From Streptomyces sp. MMG1533 (lineage in GTDB: Bacteria; Actinomycetota; Actinomycetes; Streptomycetales; Streptomycetaceae): DNA of 64,000 bases. A program made the position numbers and the translations under genes. The notes under the pieces are model-generated. The model was not told the DNA's origin. It saw only the letters and a program-made list of their open reading frames with translations, and ran no database searches. Shown here one piece after another: positions 43,136-51,149 of this stretch; the stretch's first letter is position 1, and each line of letters opens with the position of its first letter. Location: the NCBI RefSeq assembly GCF_001279775.1, contig NZ_LGDG01000248.1, positions 62,001 through 126,000 of the forward strand, read 5' to 3'.

Positions 43136-44734
43136 TCAGGAGCCGCCGGTCGGCTGACGCTCCGCCGTCTCGTCGGCCGTCAGTCCCGCCACGATGTCGC
43201 GGCGCACCAACTTGCCGGTCGGGGTGCGGGGAAGCTCGGGCCAGCAGGCGATGCGGTCGGGGGTCCTGGACCCGCGCAGGGTGGCGCGGATCGACTCCCG
43301 CAACTCCTCGGTGTCGACGTTCGCGCCGCCGCGGGGCACGACCACGGCCTCGATCCGCTGGCCCCACTCCTCGTCCGGGACGCCCACGACGACGGCGTCG
43401 AGCACGTCCGGGTGCCGCAGCAGGACGTCCTCGATCTCCGCGGGGGCGATGTTCTCCGCGCCGCGGATGATGGTGTCGTCGACCCGGCCCTCGACGTGGA
43501 GGTAACCGTCGGCGTCGAGACGGCCCTGGTCACGGGTGTGGAAGAAGCCCCGCTCGTCGACGCTCGGACCCTGGCCCGCGTATTCGCCCGAGACCTGCTC
43601 GCCCCGCACCCAGATCTGCCCGGGCTCCCCCGCCGCGGCGACCGCGCCGGTCTCGTCGCGGACCTCCAGCTCGACCGACGGCACCGGCCTGCCGACCGAC
43701 CCGAGGCGGGCCCGCACCGCCAGATCGTCGCTCGCGACGGCGGCCCGGTGTTCCTCCGGGCCGAGGACCGCGATCGTGGAGGAGGTCTCGGTCAGGCCGT
43801 AGGCGTTGACGAAGTCGACGCGCGGCCACGCGCGCAGCGCGGTCTCGATGACCCGCACCGGCATCTTGGCCCCGCCGTAGGCGAGTGCCCGAAGCGAGGG
43901 CACCGACCGGTCGAGTCCCTCGGTGTCCATGATCCTTGCGAGCATCGTCGGCACGACCATCGCGTTCGTGATGCGCTGTTGCCGTACGAGGTCGAGCCAG
44001 CCGTCCGGGGTGAACTGTTCGAGGGTGACGACACGACGGCCCGCGTACAGGTTCGTCAGCACGTTCGACACGGCGGCGATGTGGTACGGCGGCACACTCA
44101 TCAGTGCCGCCTCGTCGGCGCCCGCCCCTGCGAACTCCACCGTGCCGAGCACGTAGGAGACCAGATGGTGGTGGCGCAGGACCACGCCCTTGGGCGCCGA
44201 TGTCGTTCCGCTGGTGTAGATGAGCACCGCCGGGGAATCGGGGTCCGCGGGCTCGTCCTCGGTGTCCTCGGCGTGCTCGGCTTTCTCAGTGTTCTTGGTG
44301 TTCTCGGCCTTCTCAGTGCTCTTGATGGTCTCGGTGTTCTCGGTGTCGCTGCCGGCGGCGGCCGCCAGCCATTCCGCCGGGCTCACCGCCGGCACTCCGG
44401 CTCGGCGCAGGGCGTCGGCCTGCTCCGGCTCGGCGATGCCCAGCGCGCGGGGGTGGTTGGCCAGCAGGGCGTCGAGCTGCTCGCCGCCCAGCCGGTAGTT
44501 GACCGGGACCAGCGGCACCCCGGCCCGGGCCGCTGCGAACAGCGCGACCGGGAAGGCGGGGCCGTTGACCGCCAGATAGAGGATCGCGTCGGCGCCGGCC
44601 GCGCGCACCAACCGCGCTGCACCGGCGGACAGCGCACGCAGTCCCGAGGCGGTCAGCCCGTCCTCCGCGCGCCCGACCACGACCCGCTCGCCGAAGCCCT
44701 CGGCTGCCATGTCCAGCAGCATCGACACGTTCAT
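43136..44734 (-). CDS. AMP-binding acyl-CoA ligase with a repeat-encoded acidic insert
   Basis: About 532 residues. ANL motifs: LIYTSGTTSAPKGVVL, NAYGLTETSS, TRDQGRLDADGYLHVEGRVDD, RGAENIAPAEIEDVL and PRTPTGKLVRR with the late catalytic Lys. Before the P-loop, around residues 128-168, there is an unusual run made almost only of Glu, Asn, Thr, Lys, Ala and Asp, encoded by short imperfect DNA repeats (about 44260-44350). It would form a flexible surface loop. ATG at 44734 has only a distant GGGGG. It follows the small protein gene at 44752-45063. Confidence 0.88.
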   Translation of the reverse strand: MNVSMLLDMAAEGFGERVVVGRAEDGLTASGLRALSAGAARLVRAAGADAILYLAVNGPAFPVALFAAARAGVPLVPVNYRLGGEQLDALLANHPRALGIAEPEQADALRRAGVPAVSPAEWLAAAAGSDTENTETIKSTEKAENTKNTEKAEHAEDTEDEPADPDSPAVLIYTSGTTSAPKGVVLRHHHLVSYVLGTVEFAGAGADEAALMSVPPYHIAAVSNVLTNLYAGRRVVTLEQFTPDGWLDLVRQQRITNAMVVPTMLARIMDTEGLDRSVPSLRALAYGGAKMPVRVIETALRAWPRVDFVNAYGLTETSSTIAVLGPEEHRAAVASDDLAVRARLGSVGRPVPSVELEVRDETGAVAAAGEPGQIWVRGEQVSGEYAGQGPSVDERGFFHTRDQGRLDADGYLHVEGRVDDTIIRGAENIAPAEIEDVLLRHPDVLDAVVVGVPDEEWGQRIEAVVVPRGGANVDTEELRESIRATLRGSRTPDRIACWPELPRTPTGKLVRRDIVAGLTADETAERQPTGGS

Positions 44735-44751
44735 CGCCGGATCGCCCCCGC

Positions 44752-45063
44752 TCAGTCCGAGGCCGGCAGCGGCTTGGCGGCCTTCAGCGGCAGCGGTACG
44801 CCGTTCAGCGCCAGCGTGCCCTGCCCGGACTTCGTGCAGAGCACTTCCACGCCGAGTTCCTCGTCCGCGTAGCGCTTGCCGAGCTGCGAACCGCCCATCT
44901 GCGAGGGGTCGGGGGTGCCGATCGCTCCGGCCTCCGGCCCACGTGGATCGACCATGGCCGCCCCGCCACAGGTGACCTCCAGGTCCTTCTCCGGCCAACG
45001 GACGACGACCACCGTCGTCGCGTCGACCGTGCTGACGAGCGTCTGCCCCACGCGCGGCTTCAT
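44752..45063 (-). CDS. Small protein of unknown function upstream of acyl-CoA ligases
   Basis: 103 residues, soluble, starting MKPRVGQTLVSTVDATTVVV. It contains VTCGGAAMVD and VLCTKSGQGTL, giving two cysteines that could bind metal or be structural. No family recognised. ATG has a very good GGAGG. It is the first gene after operator-like site 6 and lies 17 bases before the ligase start, so it is transcribed with the two ligases and the kinase. Confidence 0.72.
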   Translation of the reverse strand: MKPRVGQTLVSTVDATTVVVVRWPEKDLEVTCGGAAMVDPRGPEAGAIGTPDPSQMGGSQLGKRYADEELGVEVLCTKSGQGTLALNGVPLPLKAAKPLPASD

Positions 45064-45115
45064 CGCAGTTCCTCCGCGGATCTCGTCGTGACTGTCCCAA
45101 CCCGAGACGGGAAAA

Positions 45116-45125
45116 GAGTATACGG
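45116..45125. promoter_or_regulatory. Palindromic operator-like site 6 (GAGTATACGG)
   Basis: GAAAA on the left and TTTATCG on the right give AAAAGAGTATACGGTTTA, nearly identical to site 3. It lies 53 bases before the small protein gene that opens the ligase-ligase-kinase operon (minus strand). Confidence 0.65.
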
Positions 45126-45186
45126 TTTATCGCGATCGAGCAGCACTGTCACGGATTCCTTCGCTCACATCGGAAATAGAGGCGCT

Positions 45187-45693
45187 CTAATTCTCTTCGG
45201 GCTCGGGTTCCGGGCGACGCCAGTAGACCGCCAGCTGGGTGGCGGCCGCGGCGAGTCCCAACCCTGCGGCCAGCGCCGCGCGTTGCGGGCCGCCGAGCCG
45301 TTCGTCCAGCCCGAGCGCCCGGTCGACGCTGAACCGTCCCGGCCCGAGCGCGGCCAGCGCGACGGACGCCGTGCTCAGGTTGAGGACGAACTCGCAGCCC
45401 TCGTTCACCACGAAGAACCCGTGCGGCAGGTGCACCGAGCGCGCGGCCACCCCCATCGTGCCGACGACCGCCGACGCCGCCAGCGGGGTCGCCGCTCCGG
45501 CCACCAGAGCGGCGCCCGCCCCGATCTCGACGACGGCACTGGCCGCCGCCTGCAGCCGCGGTCTGCGGAACCCGACGGACCCGAACCAGCCCGCCGTACC
45601 CTCGAGTGTGCGGCCGTGCCGCACCCCGTGCGCGATCATCGTGCCGCCGATCACCGCACGCAGCGCGTATCGCGCCACATCAACGCCGTTCAT
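45187..45693 (-). CDS. DoxX-family membrane protein
   Basis: 168 residues with about four hydrophobic helices. The start RYALRAVIGGTMIAHGVRHG, then GWFGSVGF, then AASAVVEIGAGAALVAG follow the DoxX pattern; the end is Glu-rich. AAGGAG precedes the ATG. It is the last gene of the thiolase-hydratase-DoxX run starting at 47681. DoxX proteins are linked to quinone or thiol redox in membranes; the function here is unknown. Confidence 0.82.
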   Translation of the reverse strand: MNGVDVARYALRAVIGGTMIAHGVRHGRTLEGTAGWFGSVGFRRPRLQAAASAVVEIGAGAALVAGAATPLAASAVVGTMGVAARSVHLPHGFFVVNEGCEFVLNLSTASVALAALGPGRFSVDRALGLDERLGGPQRAALAAGLGLAAAATQLAVYWRRPEPEPEEN

Positions 45694-45728
45694 CGGTCTC
45701 CTTCCCTGGCCGGACCCACGCCGGCCGA

Positions 45729-46502
45729 TCAGATTGCGTCTCGCCGGCCGGTCCGGGCCGCGAACCGGCGGGCCACCTGCGCCACATCGGTCCGTCGGCG
45801 CAGCTTCGCCTCGGCCTCCAGGGCGAGGGCGTGCGCCAAGGTCGCGCCCTCGCCGGCGGCGAGCAGTTCGAGGGTGGTGCCGGCGGCGGTCGGCTCGGCG
45901 GCGAGGATCCCGTCCACGATCTGCCCTGCGCGCACCGCCAACCGGTCGTGCGGCACGACCTCGTTGACCAGCCCGGCCCGCAACGCCTGTTCTGCGTCGA
46001 CGGGTTCGCCGGTCAGCATCATCTGCCGTGCCAGCCGTGCCCCCACGGCCCGCGGCAGGAGGGCACTCATTCCCCAGCCCGCCAGCAGGCCGACCGCTGC
46101 GTGCGTGTCGGCGAACCGCGCCCGTTCCGAGGCGACGAGGAAGGCGCAGGACAGCGCCAGCTCCAACGCCCCGGTGTAGCAGGGCCCGTTGATCACACCG
46201 AGCACCGGTGTGCGGGCGGCCCGCAGCGCGGCCGCCGGGTCCGTACGGGCGCCGGGCGGCGAACCGTGGCCGCCGCCGAGGGACTCCTTGAGGTCGACGC
46301 CCGCGGAGAAGGCCGGGTCCGTGCCGGTGAGGACGACCAGCCGGGTTGCGGGGTCCGCGTCCGCCGCCCGGATCGCGGTGATCAGGCCGCGCCGCATCGC
46401 GATCGTGAGGGCGTTGCGGGCCTTTGGACGGTCCAGGGTCAGCCGGAGCACGCCGTCCGCCCATCGGCACCGGAGTCCGTCGACGCCGAGGTCTTCGATC
46501 AC
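45729..46502 (-). CDS. Enoyl-CoA hydratase/isomerase family protein
   Basis: 257-residue crotonase-fold protein. The oxyanion motif DPAFSAGVDLKES is near 63-75 and NGPCYTGALELALSC near 105-119. Where classical hydratases have the first catalytic Glu, this protein has a divergent segment (ADTHAAVGLLAGWG), so isomerase or another crotonase chemistry is possible. GTG start with a weak ribosome site; it lies six bases after the thiolase stop, suggesting coupled translation. Confidence 0.85.
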   Translation of the reverse strand: MIEDLGVDGLRCRWADGVLRLTLDRPKARNALTIAMRRGLITAIRAADADPATRLVVLTGTDPAFSAGVDLKESLGGGHGSPPGARTDPAAALRAARTPVLGVINGPCYTGALELALSCAFLVASERARFADTHAAVGLLAGWGMSALLPRAVGARLARQMMLTGEPVDAEQALRAGLVNEVVPHDRLAVRAGQIVDGILAAEPTAAGTTLELLAAGEGATLAHALALEAEAKLRRRTDVAQVARRFAARTGRRDAI

Positions 46503-46508
46503 GGCCGC

Positions 46509-47681
46509 TCAGGCCGTCAGGACCAGAGCCGAGCCCATGCCACCGCCGGCACACATCGCCGCGACCGCCGTACCGCCGCCGCGGCGGCGCAGTTCGTGGG
46601 CGAGGGTGGTGACCATCCGCGCCCCGGTCGTCGCGATCGGGTGCCCGAGGCTGCAACCGCTGCCGAACGGATTGACCCGCTCCGGGTCCAGTCCCAGCTC
46701 ACGGGTGGTGGCCACGGCGACCGCCGCGAAGGCCTCGTTGACCTCGAACAGGTCGACGTCGTCGACGCCGATCCCGGCGCGGTCGAGGGCCTTGCGGATC
46801 GCCCGGATCGGGGCGAGACCGGTCTCCACCGGGTCGACGCCGACGCTGGCCCAGGCGCGGACCGTCGCGAGCGGGGTGAGGCCGTGTTCGGCCGCGAGTC
46901 CGGCGTCGGCGACGACCACCGCGGCCGCGCCGTCGTTCACGCCGCTGGAGTTGCCCGCGGTGATGGAGAAGCCCTCGATCTCGGGGTGCAGCGCCTTCAG
47001 CGCCGCCAGCTTCGCCATGCTGGTGTCGCGCCGCGGGTGCTCGTCGACGTCGAACACCGACGCGGCCCCGTCCCGGTCCGTGACCTTGACCGGGACGATC
47101 TCGTCCACGAAGCGGCCCTCGTCGATGGCCCGGATCGCGCGCTCGTGCGAGCGAAGCGCCCACGCGTCCATCTCCTGGCGGGAGATGCCGAGCAGCCGGG
47201 CGGTGTTCCAGCCGACGAGGACCGACATGTCGTTGTGGGGCGCGTCCGGCGTCGACACGTGCGACGGCGAGCTCCAGGGGTCCTGCCAGTCCTCGGTACC
47301 GGGGATCCGCCGCCGTGCGACCGGCGCCGTCGAGGTCGACTGGGTTCCGCCGGCGATCACCGCGCGGTCCATCCCGGCCCGCACGCTCGCCGCGGCGGTC
47401 GCCACGCTCGCCAGCCCGGACGCGCAGTGCCGGTTCTGCGCCAGGCCGGGTACGTGCGTCAGCCCGGCTTCCAGCGCGGCGTAGCGGGCGATGTCCCCGC
47501 CGCCGGCCAGCGACTCGCCGAGCACGACGTCGTCGATGCTCTCCGGTGGCAGGCCCGCCCGCTGTGCGGCCTCGCGGACGACGGCGGTGGCGAGGTCGAA
47601 CGCACTCACCTCGCGCAACGCGCCCTTGCGAGCGGTGCCGATGGCGGTGCGGCAGGCTGACAACAGAACGGCTTCGGTCAT
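46509..47681 (-). CDS. Acetyl-CoA acetyltransferase (thiolase)
   Basis: 390 residues with the complete thiolase active site: Cys86 in NRHCASGL, FEVNEAFAAVAV, GHPIATTGARM and Cys377 in MCAGGGMG. It would cleave a 3-ketoacyl-CoA at the end of a beta-oxidation round. The ATG at 47681 has no recognisable ribosome binding site, and operator-like site 7 ends only seven bases upstream, so the message may be leaderless. It heads the thiolase-hydratase-DoxX operon and diverges from the hydratase at 47757. Confidence 0.92.
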   Translation of the reverse strand: MTEAVLLSACRTAIGTARKGALREVSAFDLATAVVREAAQRAGLPPESIDDVVLGESLAGGGDIARYAALEAGLTHVPGLAQNRHCASGLASVATAAASVRAGMDRAVIAGGTQSTSTAPVARRRIPGTEDWQDPWSSPSHVSTPDAPHNDMSVLVGWNTARLLGISRQEMDAWALRSHERAIRAIDEGRFVDEIVPVKVTDRDGAASVFDVDEHPRRDTSMAKLAALKALHPEIEGFSITAGNSSGVNDGAAAVVVADAGLAAEHGLTPLATVRAWASVGVDPVETGLAPIRAIRKALDRAGIGVDDVDLFEVNEAFAAVAVATTRELGLDPERVNPFGSGCSLGHPIATTGARMVTTLAHELRRRGGGTAVAAMCAGGGMGSALVLTA

Positions 47682-47687
47682 GCAATT

Positions 47688-47697
47688 GGTTGTACTC
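47688..47697. promoter_or_regulatory. Palindromic operator-like site 7 (GGTTGTACTC)
   Basis: One half-site (TGTACTCTATTT) matches the motif well and the other is degenerate. It lies in the 75-base divergent gap between the thiolase (minus, 7 bases) and the enoyl-CoA hydratase (plus, 60 bases). Protein bound here would block the thiolase start directly. Confidence 0.5.
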
Positions 47698-47756
47698 TAT
47701 TTCGACACCCACGGGAAGTGCGTGCGGATCGGCCGACCCACAAGAGGAGTTGCCGG

Positions 47757-48530
47757 ATGGAGCCCAAGACCGTCCTGTACGAGGTGACCGACCACGTCGC
47801 GACGATCACCCTGAACCGACCGGAGGTCATGAACGGCTTCAACCAGGAGATGCTCGACGACTTCGAGCTCATCTGGCGGACGGTCAAGACCGACGACGAC
47901 GTGCACGTGGTGGTGCTGCGCGGCGCGGGCGAGCGCGCCTTCTGCACCGGCATGGACGTCAAGGAGGGCATCGACCGCCACCCCAACGTCTGGAGCCGGA
48001 CCGACCCCGGCGAGTACCTGTCGCCCAAGCTCAACCAGGTGTGGAAACCGCTGGTCTGCGCGGTGCACGGCATGGCCGCCGGCGGTGCGTTCTACTGGCT
48101 CAACGAGGCCGACATCCTCATCTGCTCCGACGACGCCACCTTCTTCGACCCGCACGTCAGCTACGGACTCACGGCGGCACTCGAGCCGATCGGCCTCGCC
48201 CGGCGCATCCCGCTCGGCGAGACCCTGCGCATCGCGCTGCTCGGTCTCGACGAACGCCTGTCGGCCGCCCGCGCCCTGCAGATCGGCCTGGTCAGCGAGG
48301 TGCTCCCGCGCGAGCAACTGTGGGAGCGGGCCGACGAGCTCGCCCGCATCATCGCCGCCAAACCGCCCGCCGCGATCCAGGGCACCGTCCGGGCCGTCTG
48401 GGAGTCGCTCGACGCCACTCGCACCCAGGCGCTGCGCACCGGGCTGTCGTACACCCAGATCGGCAACCCGGCCGGAAAGGCCGCGGTCGACCGCTCCGCG
48501 GTGCCGCGCAGACAGTGGACGCTGCGCTGA
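47757..48530 (+). CDS. Enoyl-CoA hydratase/isomerase family protein
   Basis: 257 residues. Crotonase motifs: RAFCTGMDVKEG (about 63-74) and VHGMAAGGAFYWLNEADILI (about 103-122); FFDPHVSYGLTAALEPIGLA replaces the usual second catalytic region. ATG at 47757 follows AAGAGGAG. It diverges from the thiolase gene and is followed after 46 bases by the F420-type oxidoreductase gene, which has its own operator-like site. It likely hydrates or rearranges an enoyl-CoA intermediate. Confidence 0.87.
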   Translation: MEPKTVLYEVTDHVATITLNRPEVMNGFNQEMLDDFELIWRTVKTDDDVHVVVLRGAGERAFCTGMDVKEGIDRHPNVWSRTDPGEYLSPKLNQVWKPLVCAVHGMAAGGAFYWLNEADILICSDDATFFDPHVSYGLTAALEPIGLARRIPLGETLRIALLGLDERLSAARALQIGLVSEVLPREQLWERADELARIIAAKPPAAIQGTVRAVWESLDATRTQALRTGLSYTQIGNPAGKAAVDRSAVPRRQWTLR

Positions 48531-48552
48531 CACTCCCGTACGCTCCGAAAAA

Positions 48553-48562
48553 GAGTGCACTT
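48553..48562. promoter_or_regulatory. Palindromic operator-like site 8 (GAGTGCACTT)
   Basis: Long near-palindrome AAAAAGAGTGCACTTTTAA with an ideal A-rich left and T-rich right flank. It lies only two bases before the AAGGAG ribosome site of the LLM oxidoreductase at 48577, a position fitting a repressor site over the transcription start. Confidence 0.65.
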
Positions 48563-48576
48563 TTAAGGAGGCACTG

Positions 48577-49584
48577 ATGCGCTTCGGAATGCCGTGGCCC
48601 GGCGCCGACATCGCCCGCGAGGCCGAGCAGGCCGGCGTCGGCGCGTTCTGCACCGGGGACTTCGTCGACCACGACGCGTACACGACGCTCGCCGAGATGG
48701 TCGCGAGCACCGAGCGGGCACTGGTCGGCCCCGCCATCGCCTACGCGTTCGCCCGCACCCCCTACGCCCACGCCACCGCGCTGCGGCAGTTGCACGCCCG
48801 GGCGCCGGGCCGGCTGTTCCTGGGGCTGGGCACCGCGGCGTTCCGGATCAACCGCGACTGGTTCGGCGTTCCCGCCGACCGTCCGGTGGAGCGGGTGGCC
48901 GAGACCGTCGGCGCCGTCCGCGCCTGGCTGCACGCGGAGAACGGCGAAAGGGTCCGTTACTCGGGCGAGTTCTACTCGACCGACGCCGACGTCCGCGCCC
49001 CGGTGCTCGGCCGTCTCGACATCCCGATCCTGCTCGCCGCCTTCAACAAGCGCATGGCGCGGACCGCGGGCCGGGTCGCCGACGGCGTGATCGGGCACGG
49101 CCTGTTCACCCGCTCCTGGTGGAACGACGTCGTGCGTCCGGCGGTGGAGAAGGGCACGGCCGACAGCCCGCGCACCGTACCTCCCGTCGAGCACGGCTGG
49201 ATCATCACCGCCGTCGACGACGCCGCTCCCGAGCGGGCGATCGCCGACGCCCGCCGGATGATCGCCTTCTATCTCACGGTGAAGACGTACGACCCGTTCG
49301 TCGCCCACCACGGCTGGGAGGAACCGGTGGCGCGCCTGCGCGAGGCGTTCGGGGCCGGCGACACCGACGCCATGGCCACCGCCGTCACCGACGAGATGCT
49401 CGCCGAGATCGCGCTCTGCGGCACCACCGCCGACGCGAAGGCGATGCTCGCCGACCGCGCCGGCTCACTCCCCCGCGACGTCGGCCACTTCGCTCCCCCG
49501 AGCTTCCTGGTGAGCCCCAAACGCCGCGCCGCGTACGCCCGTTCGAGCCTCGCCCTGATCGACGCCGTACCGGCACAGGCCTGA
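48577..49584 (+). CDS. LLM-class (F420/flavin-dependent) oxidoreductase
   Basis: 335-residue luciferase-like TIM-barrel protein. It has the short N-terminus MRFGMPWPG, VGPAIAYAFARTPYAHATAL, then GRLFLGLGTAAFRINRDWFG and IPILLAAFNKRMARTAG. In actinobacteria such proteins mostly use cofactor F420. RBS AAGGAG. The next gene is an aldehyde dehydrogenase, so it may produce or remove an aldehyde or ketone during substrate breakdown. The exact reaction cannot be read. Confidence 0.87.
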   Translation: MRFGMPWPGADIAREAEQAGVGAFCTGDFVDHDAYTTLAEMVASTERALVGPAIAYAFARTPYAHATALRQLHARAPGRLFLGLGTAAFRINRDWFGVPADRPVERVAETVGAVRAWLHAENGERVRYSGEFYSTDADVRAPVLGRLDIPILLAAFNKRMARTAGRVADGVIGHGLFTRSWWNDVVRPAVEKGTADSPRTVPPVEHGWIITAVDDAAPERAIADARRMIAFYLTVKTYDPFVAHHGWEEPVARLREAFGAGDTDAMATAVTDEMLAEIALCGTTADAKAMLADRAGSLPRDVGHFAPPSFLVSPKRRAAYARSSLALIDAVPAQA

Positions 49585-49652
49585 CCCGGCCCGCGATTGC
49601 CCACCGCTCGACATCACGGACTCCGGAACAAGACAACCGCAGGAGACGGCTC

Positions 49653-51131
49653 ATGACGACGGCGAACTCGTTCTCTTCGCAGCTCTACATCGACGGCCGC
49701 CGGACCGACGGCGGCTCCGACGCGATCGTCGTCGTACGGAATCCCGCTACGGAGGAGCCGATCGCGGAGGTCCCCCAGGCCTCGCTCGCGGACGTGCGCC
49801 GTGCGATCGCGGCGGCGCGGAAGGCCTTCGACGAGGGGCCCTGGCCGCGGATGAAGCCCGCCGAGCGGGCCGCGGCGCTGCTGCGCATGGCCGAGGAGAT
49901 GGAGCGCCGCCTGCCCGAACTCGTCGCCCTCAACATGGCCGAGGCGGGCTCGGTGCGCTGGCTGGCGGAGAGCATCCAGACCGGAATCCCGGTCGCGCAG
50001 CTGCGCGACATGGCCGAGCGGGTGATGCCGGCGTTCGCGTGGGAGCGGGCGATGGATCCCACGGTCGTACCGGGCAGGGGCATCTCCCAGGGAGTGCTGC
50101 GGCGCGAGCCCTTCGGGGTCTGCACCCTGATCCCGGCCTACAACTTCCCGTTCTTCCTCAGCATGATGAAGCTCGTCCCCGCCTTGGCGGCGGGCTGCAC
50201 CGCCGTACTGAAGCCGGCCCCGGCCACTCCGCTGGAGTCCCTGCTGATCGGCGACTTCGCCGAGGCGGCCGGTCTGCCGCCGGGCGTGGTGAACGTCGTG
50301 ACCGGTGACATCGAGGCCGGCCGGGAACTGACCACCAGCCCCATGGTGGACCTCGTCAGCTTCACCGGGTCGGACACGGTCGGGCGCATGGTCTACGCCC
50401 AGGCGGCGCCCTCCATGAAGAAGGTCGTCCTCGAACTCGGCGGAAAGTCCGCGAGCATCGTCTGCGCCGACGGGGATCTCGACGCGGCTGCCCGCGCCGC
50501 CCTCGCGGGCATCACCACCCATGCCGGCCAGGGTTGTTCGCTGCTGACCCGCACCCTGGTCCACGAGTCCGTCCACGACGAACTCGTCGAACGGATCAGC
50601 GCGGGCCTGGACGGTGTCAGGGTCGGCGACCCCGCGGACGCGGCCACCACGATGGGCCCGCTCATCAGCGAGGCCCAGCGGGCCAAGGTCGAGAAGCTGA
50701 TCCGCACCGGCGAGGAGGAGGGGGCGCGGATCGTCAGCGGCGGCGGACGCCCGGCCGGTCTCGACAAGGGCTACTTCGTGGAGCCGACGCTCTTCGCCGA
50801 TGTGGACAACGCGATGACGATCGCGCAGACGGAGTTCTTCGGTCCGGTCGGCGTCGTCATCCCGTTCGGCACGGTCGACGAGGCGGTCCGGATCGCGAAC
50901 GACAGCCCCTACGGCCTGTCCGGCGGCGTCTGGAGCGCCGACACGGCGACCGCCTACGAGATCGCCACCCGCATCCGCACGGGCAGCGTCGCGATCAACG
51001 GCGGCGGCACCGGAGTGAACCCCCGAGCGGCGTTCGGCGGGTACAAACAGAGCGGACTCGGCCGCGAGTGGGGCGAGTTCGGGCTCGACGAGTACCTGCA
51101 GACCAAGAGCGTCAGCTGGGCCGCCCGCTGA
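49653..51131 (+). CDS. NAD(P)-dependent aldehyde dehydrogenase
   Basis: 492 residues with the complete ALDH machinery: Asn164 in IPAYNFPFF, Lys187 in LKPAPATP, Glu261 in LELGGKSAS and catalytic Cys295 in AGQGCSLL; the C-terminal NPRAAFGGYKQSGLGREWG is typical. It oxidises an aldehyde to a free acid (non-acylating). AGGAG precedes the ATG. It shares the operon of the LLM oxidoreductase under operator-like site 8. Convergent with mntH. Confidence 0.94.
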   Translation: MTTANSFSSQLYIDGRRTDGGSDAIVVVRNPATEEPIAEVPQASLADVRRAIAAARKAFDEGPWPRMKPAERAAALLRMAEEMERRLPELVALNMAEAGSVRWLAESIQTGIPVAQLRDMAERVMPAFAWERAMDPTVVPGRGISQGVLRREPFGVCTLIPAYNFPFFLSMMKLVPALAAGCTAVLKPAPATPLESLLIGDFAEAAGLPPGVVNVVTGDIEAGRELTTSPMVDLVSFTGSDTVGRMVYAQAAPSMKKVVLELGGKSASIVCADGDLDAAARAALAGITTHAGQGCSLLTRTLVHESVHDELVERISAGLDGVRVGDPADAATTMGPLISEAQRAKVEKLIRTGEEEGARIVSGGGRPAGLDKGYFVEPTLFADVDNAMTIAQTEFFGPVGVVIPFGTVDEAVRIANDSPYGLSGGVWSADTATAYEIATRIRTGSVAINGGGTGVNPRAAFGGYKQSGLGREWGEFGLDEYLQTKSVSWAAR

Positions 51132-51142
51132 GGCGGGCGGCC
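51119..51142. terminator. Hairpin between aldehyde dehydrogenase and mntH
   Basis: GGCCGCCCGC pairs with GCGGGCGGCC around a four-base loop that contains the aldehyde dehydrogenase stop codon. The 10-bp stem lies between convergent genes and can act on both strands. Confidence 0.5.
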
Positions 51143-51149
51143 ACACCGA

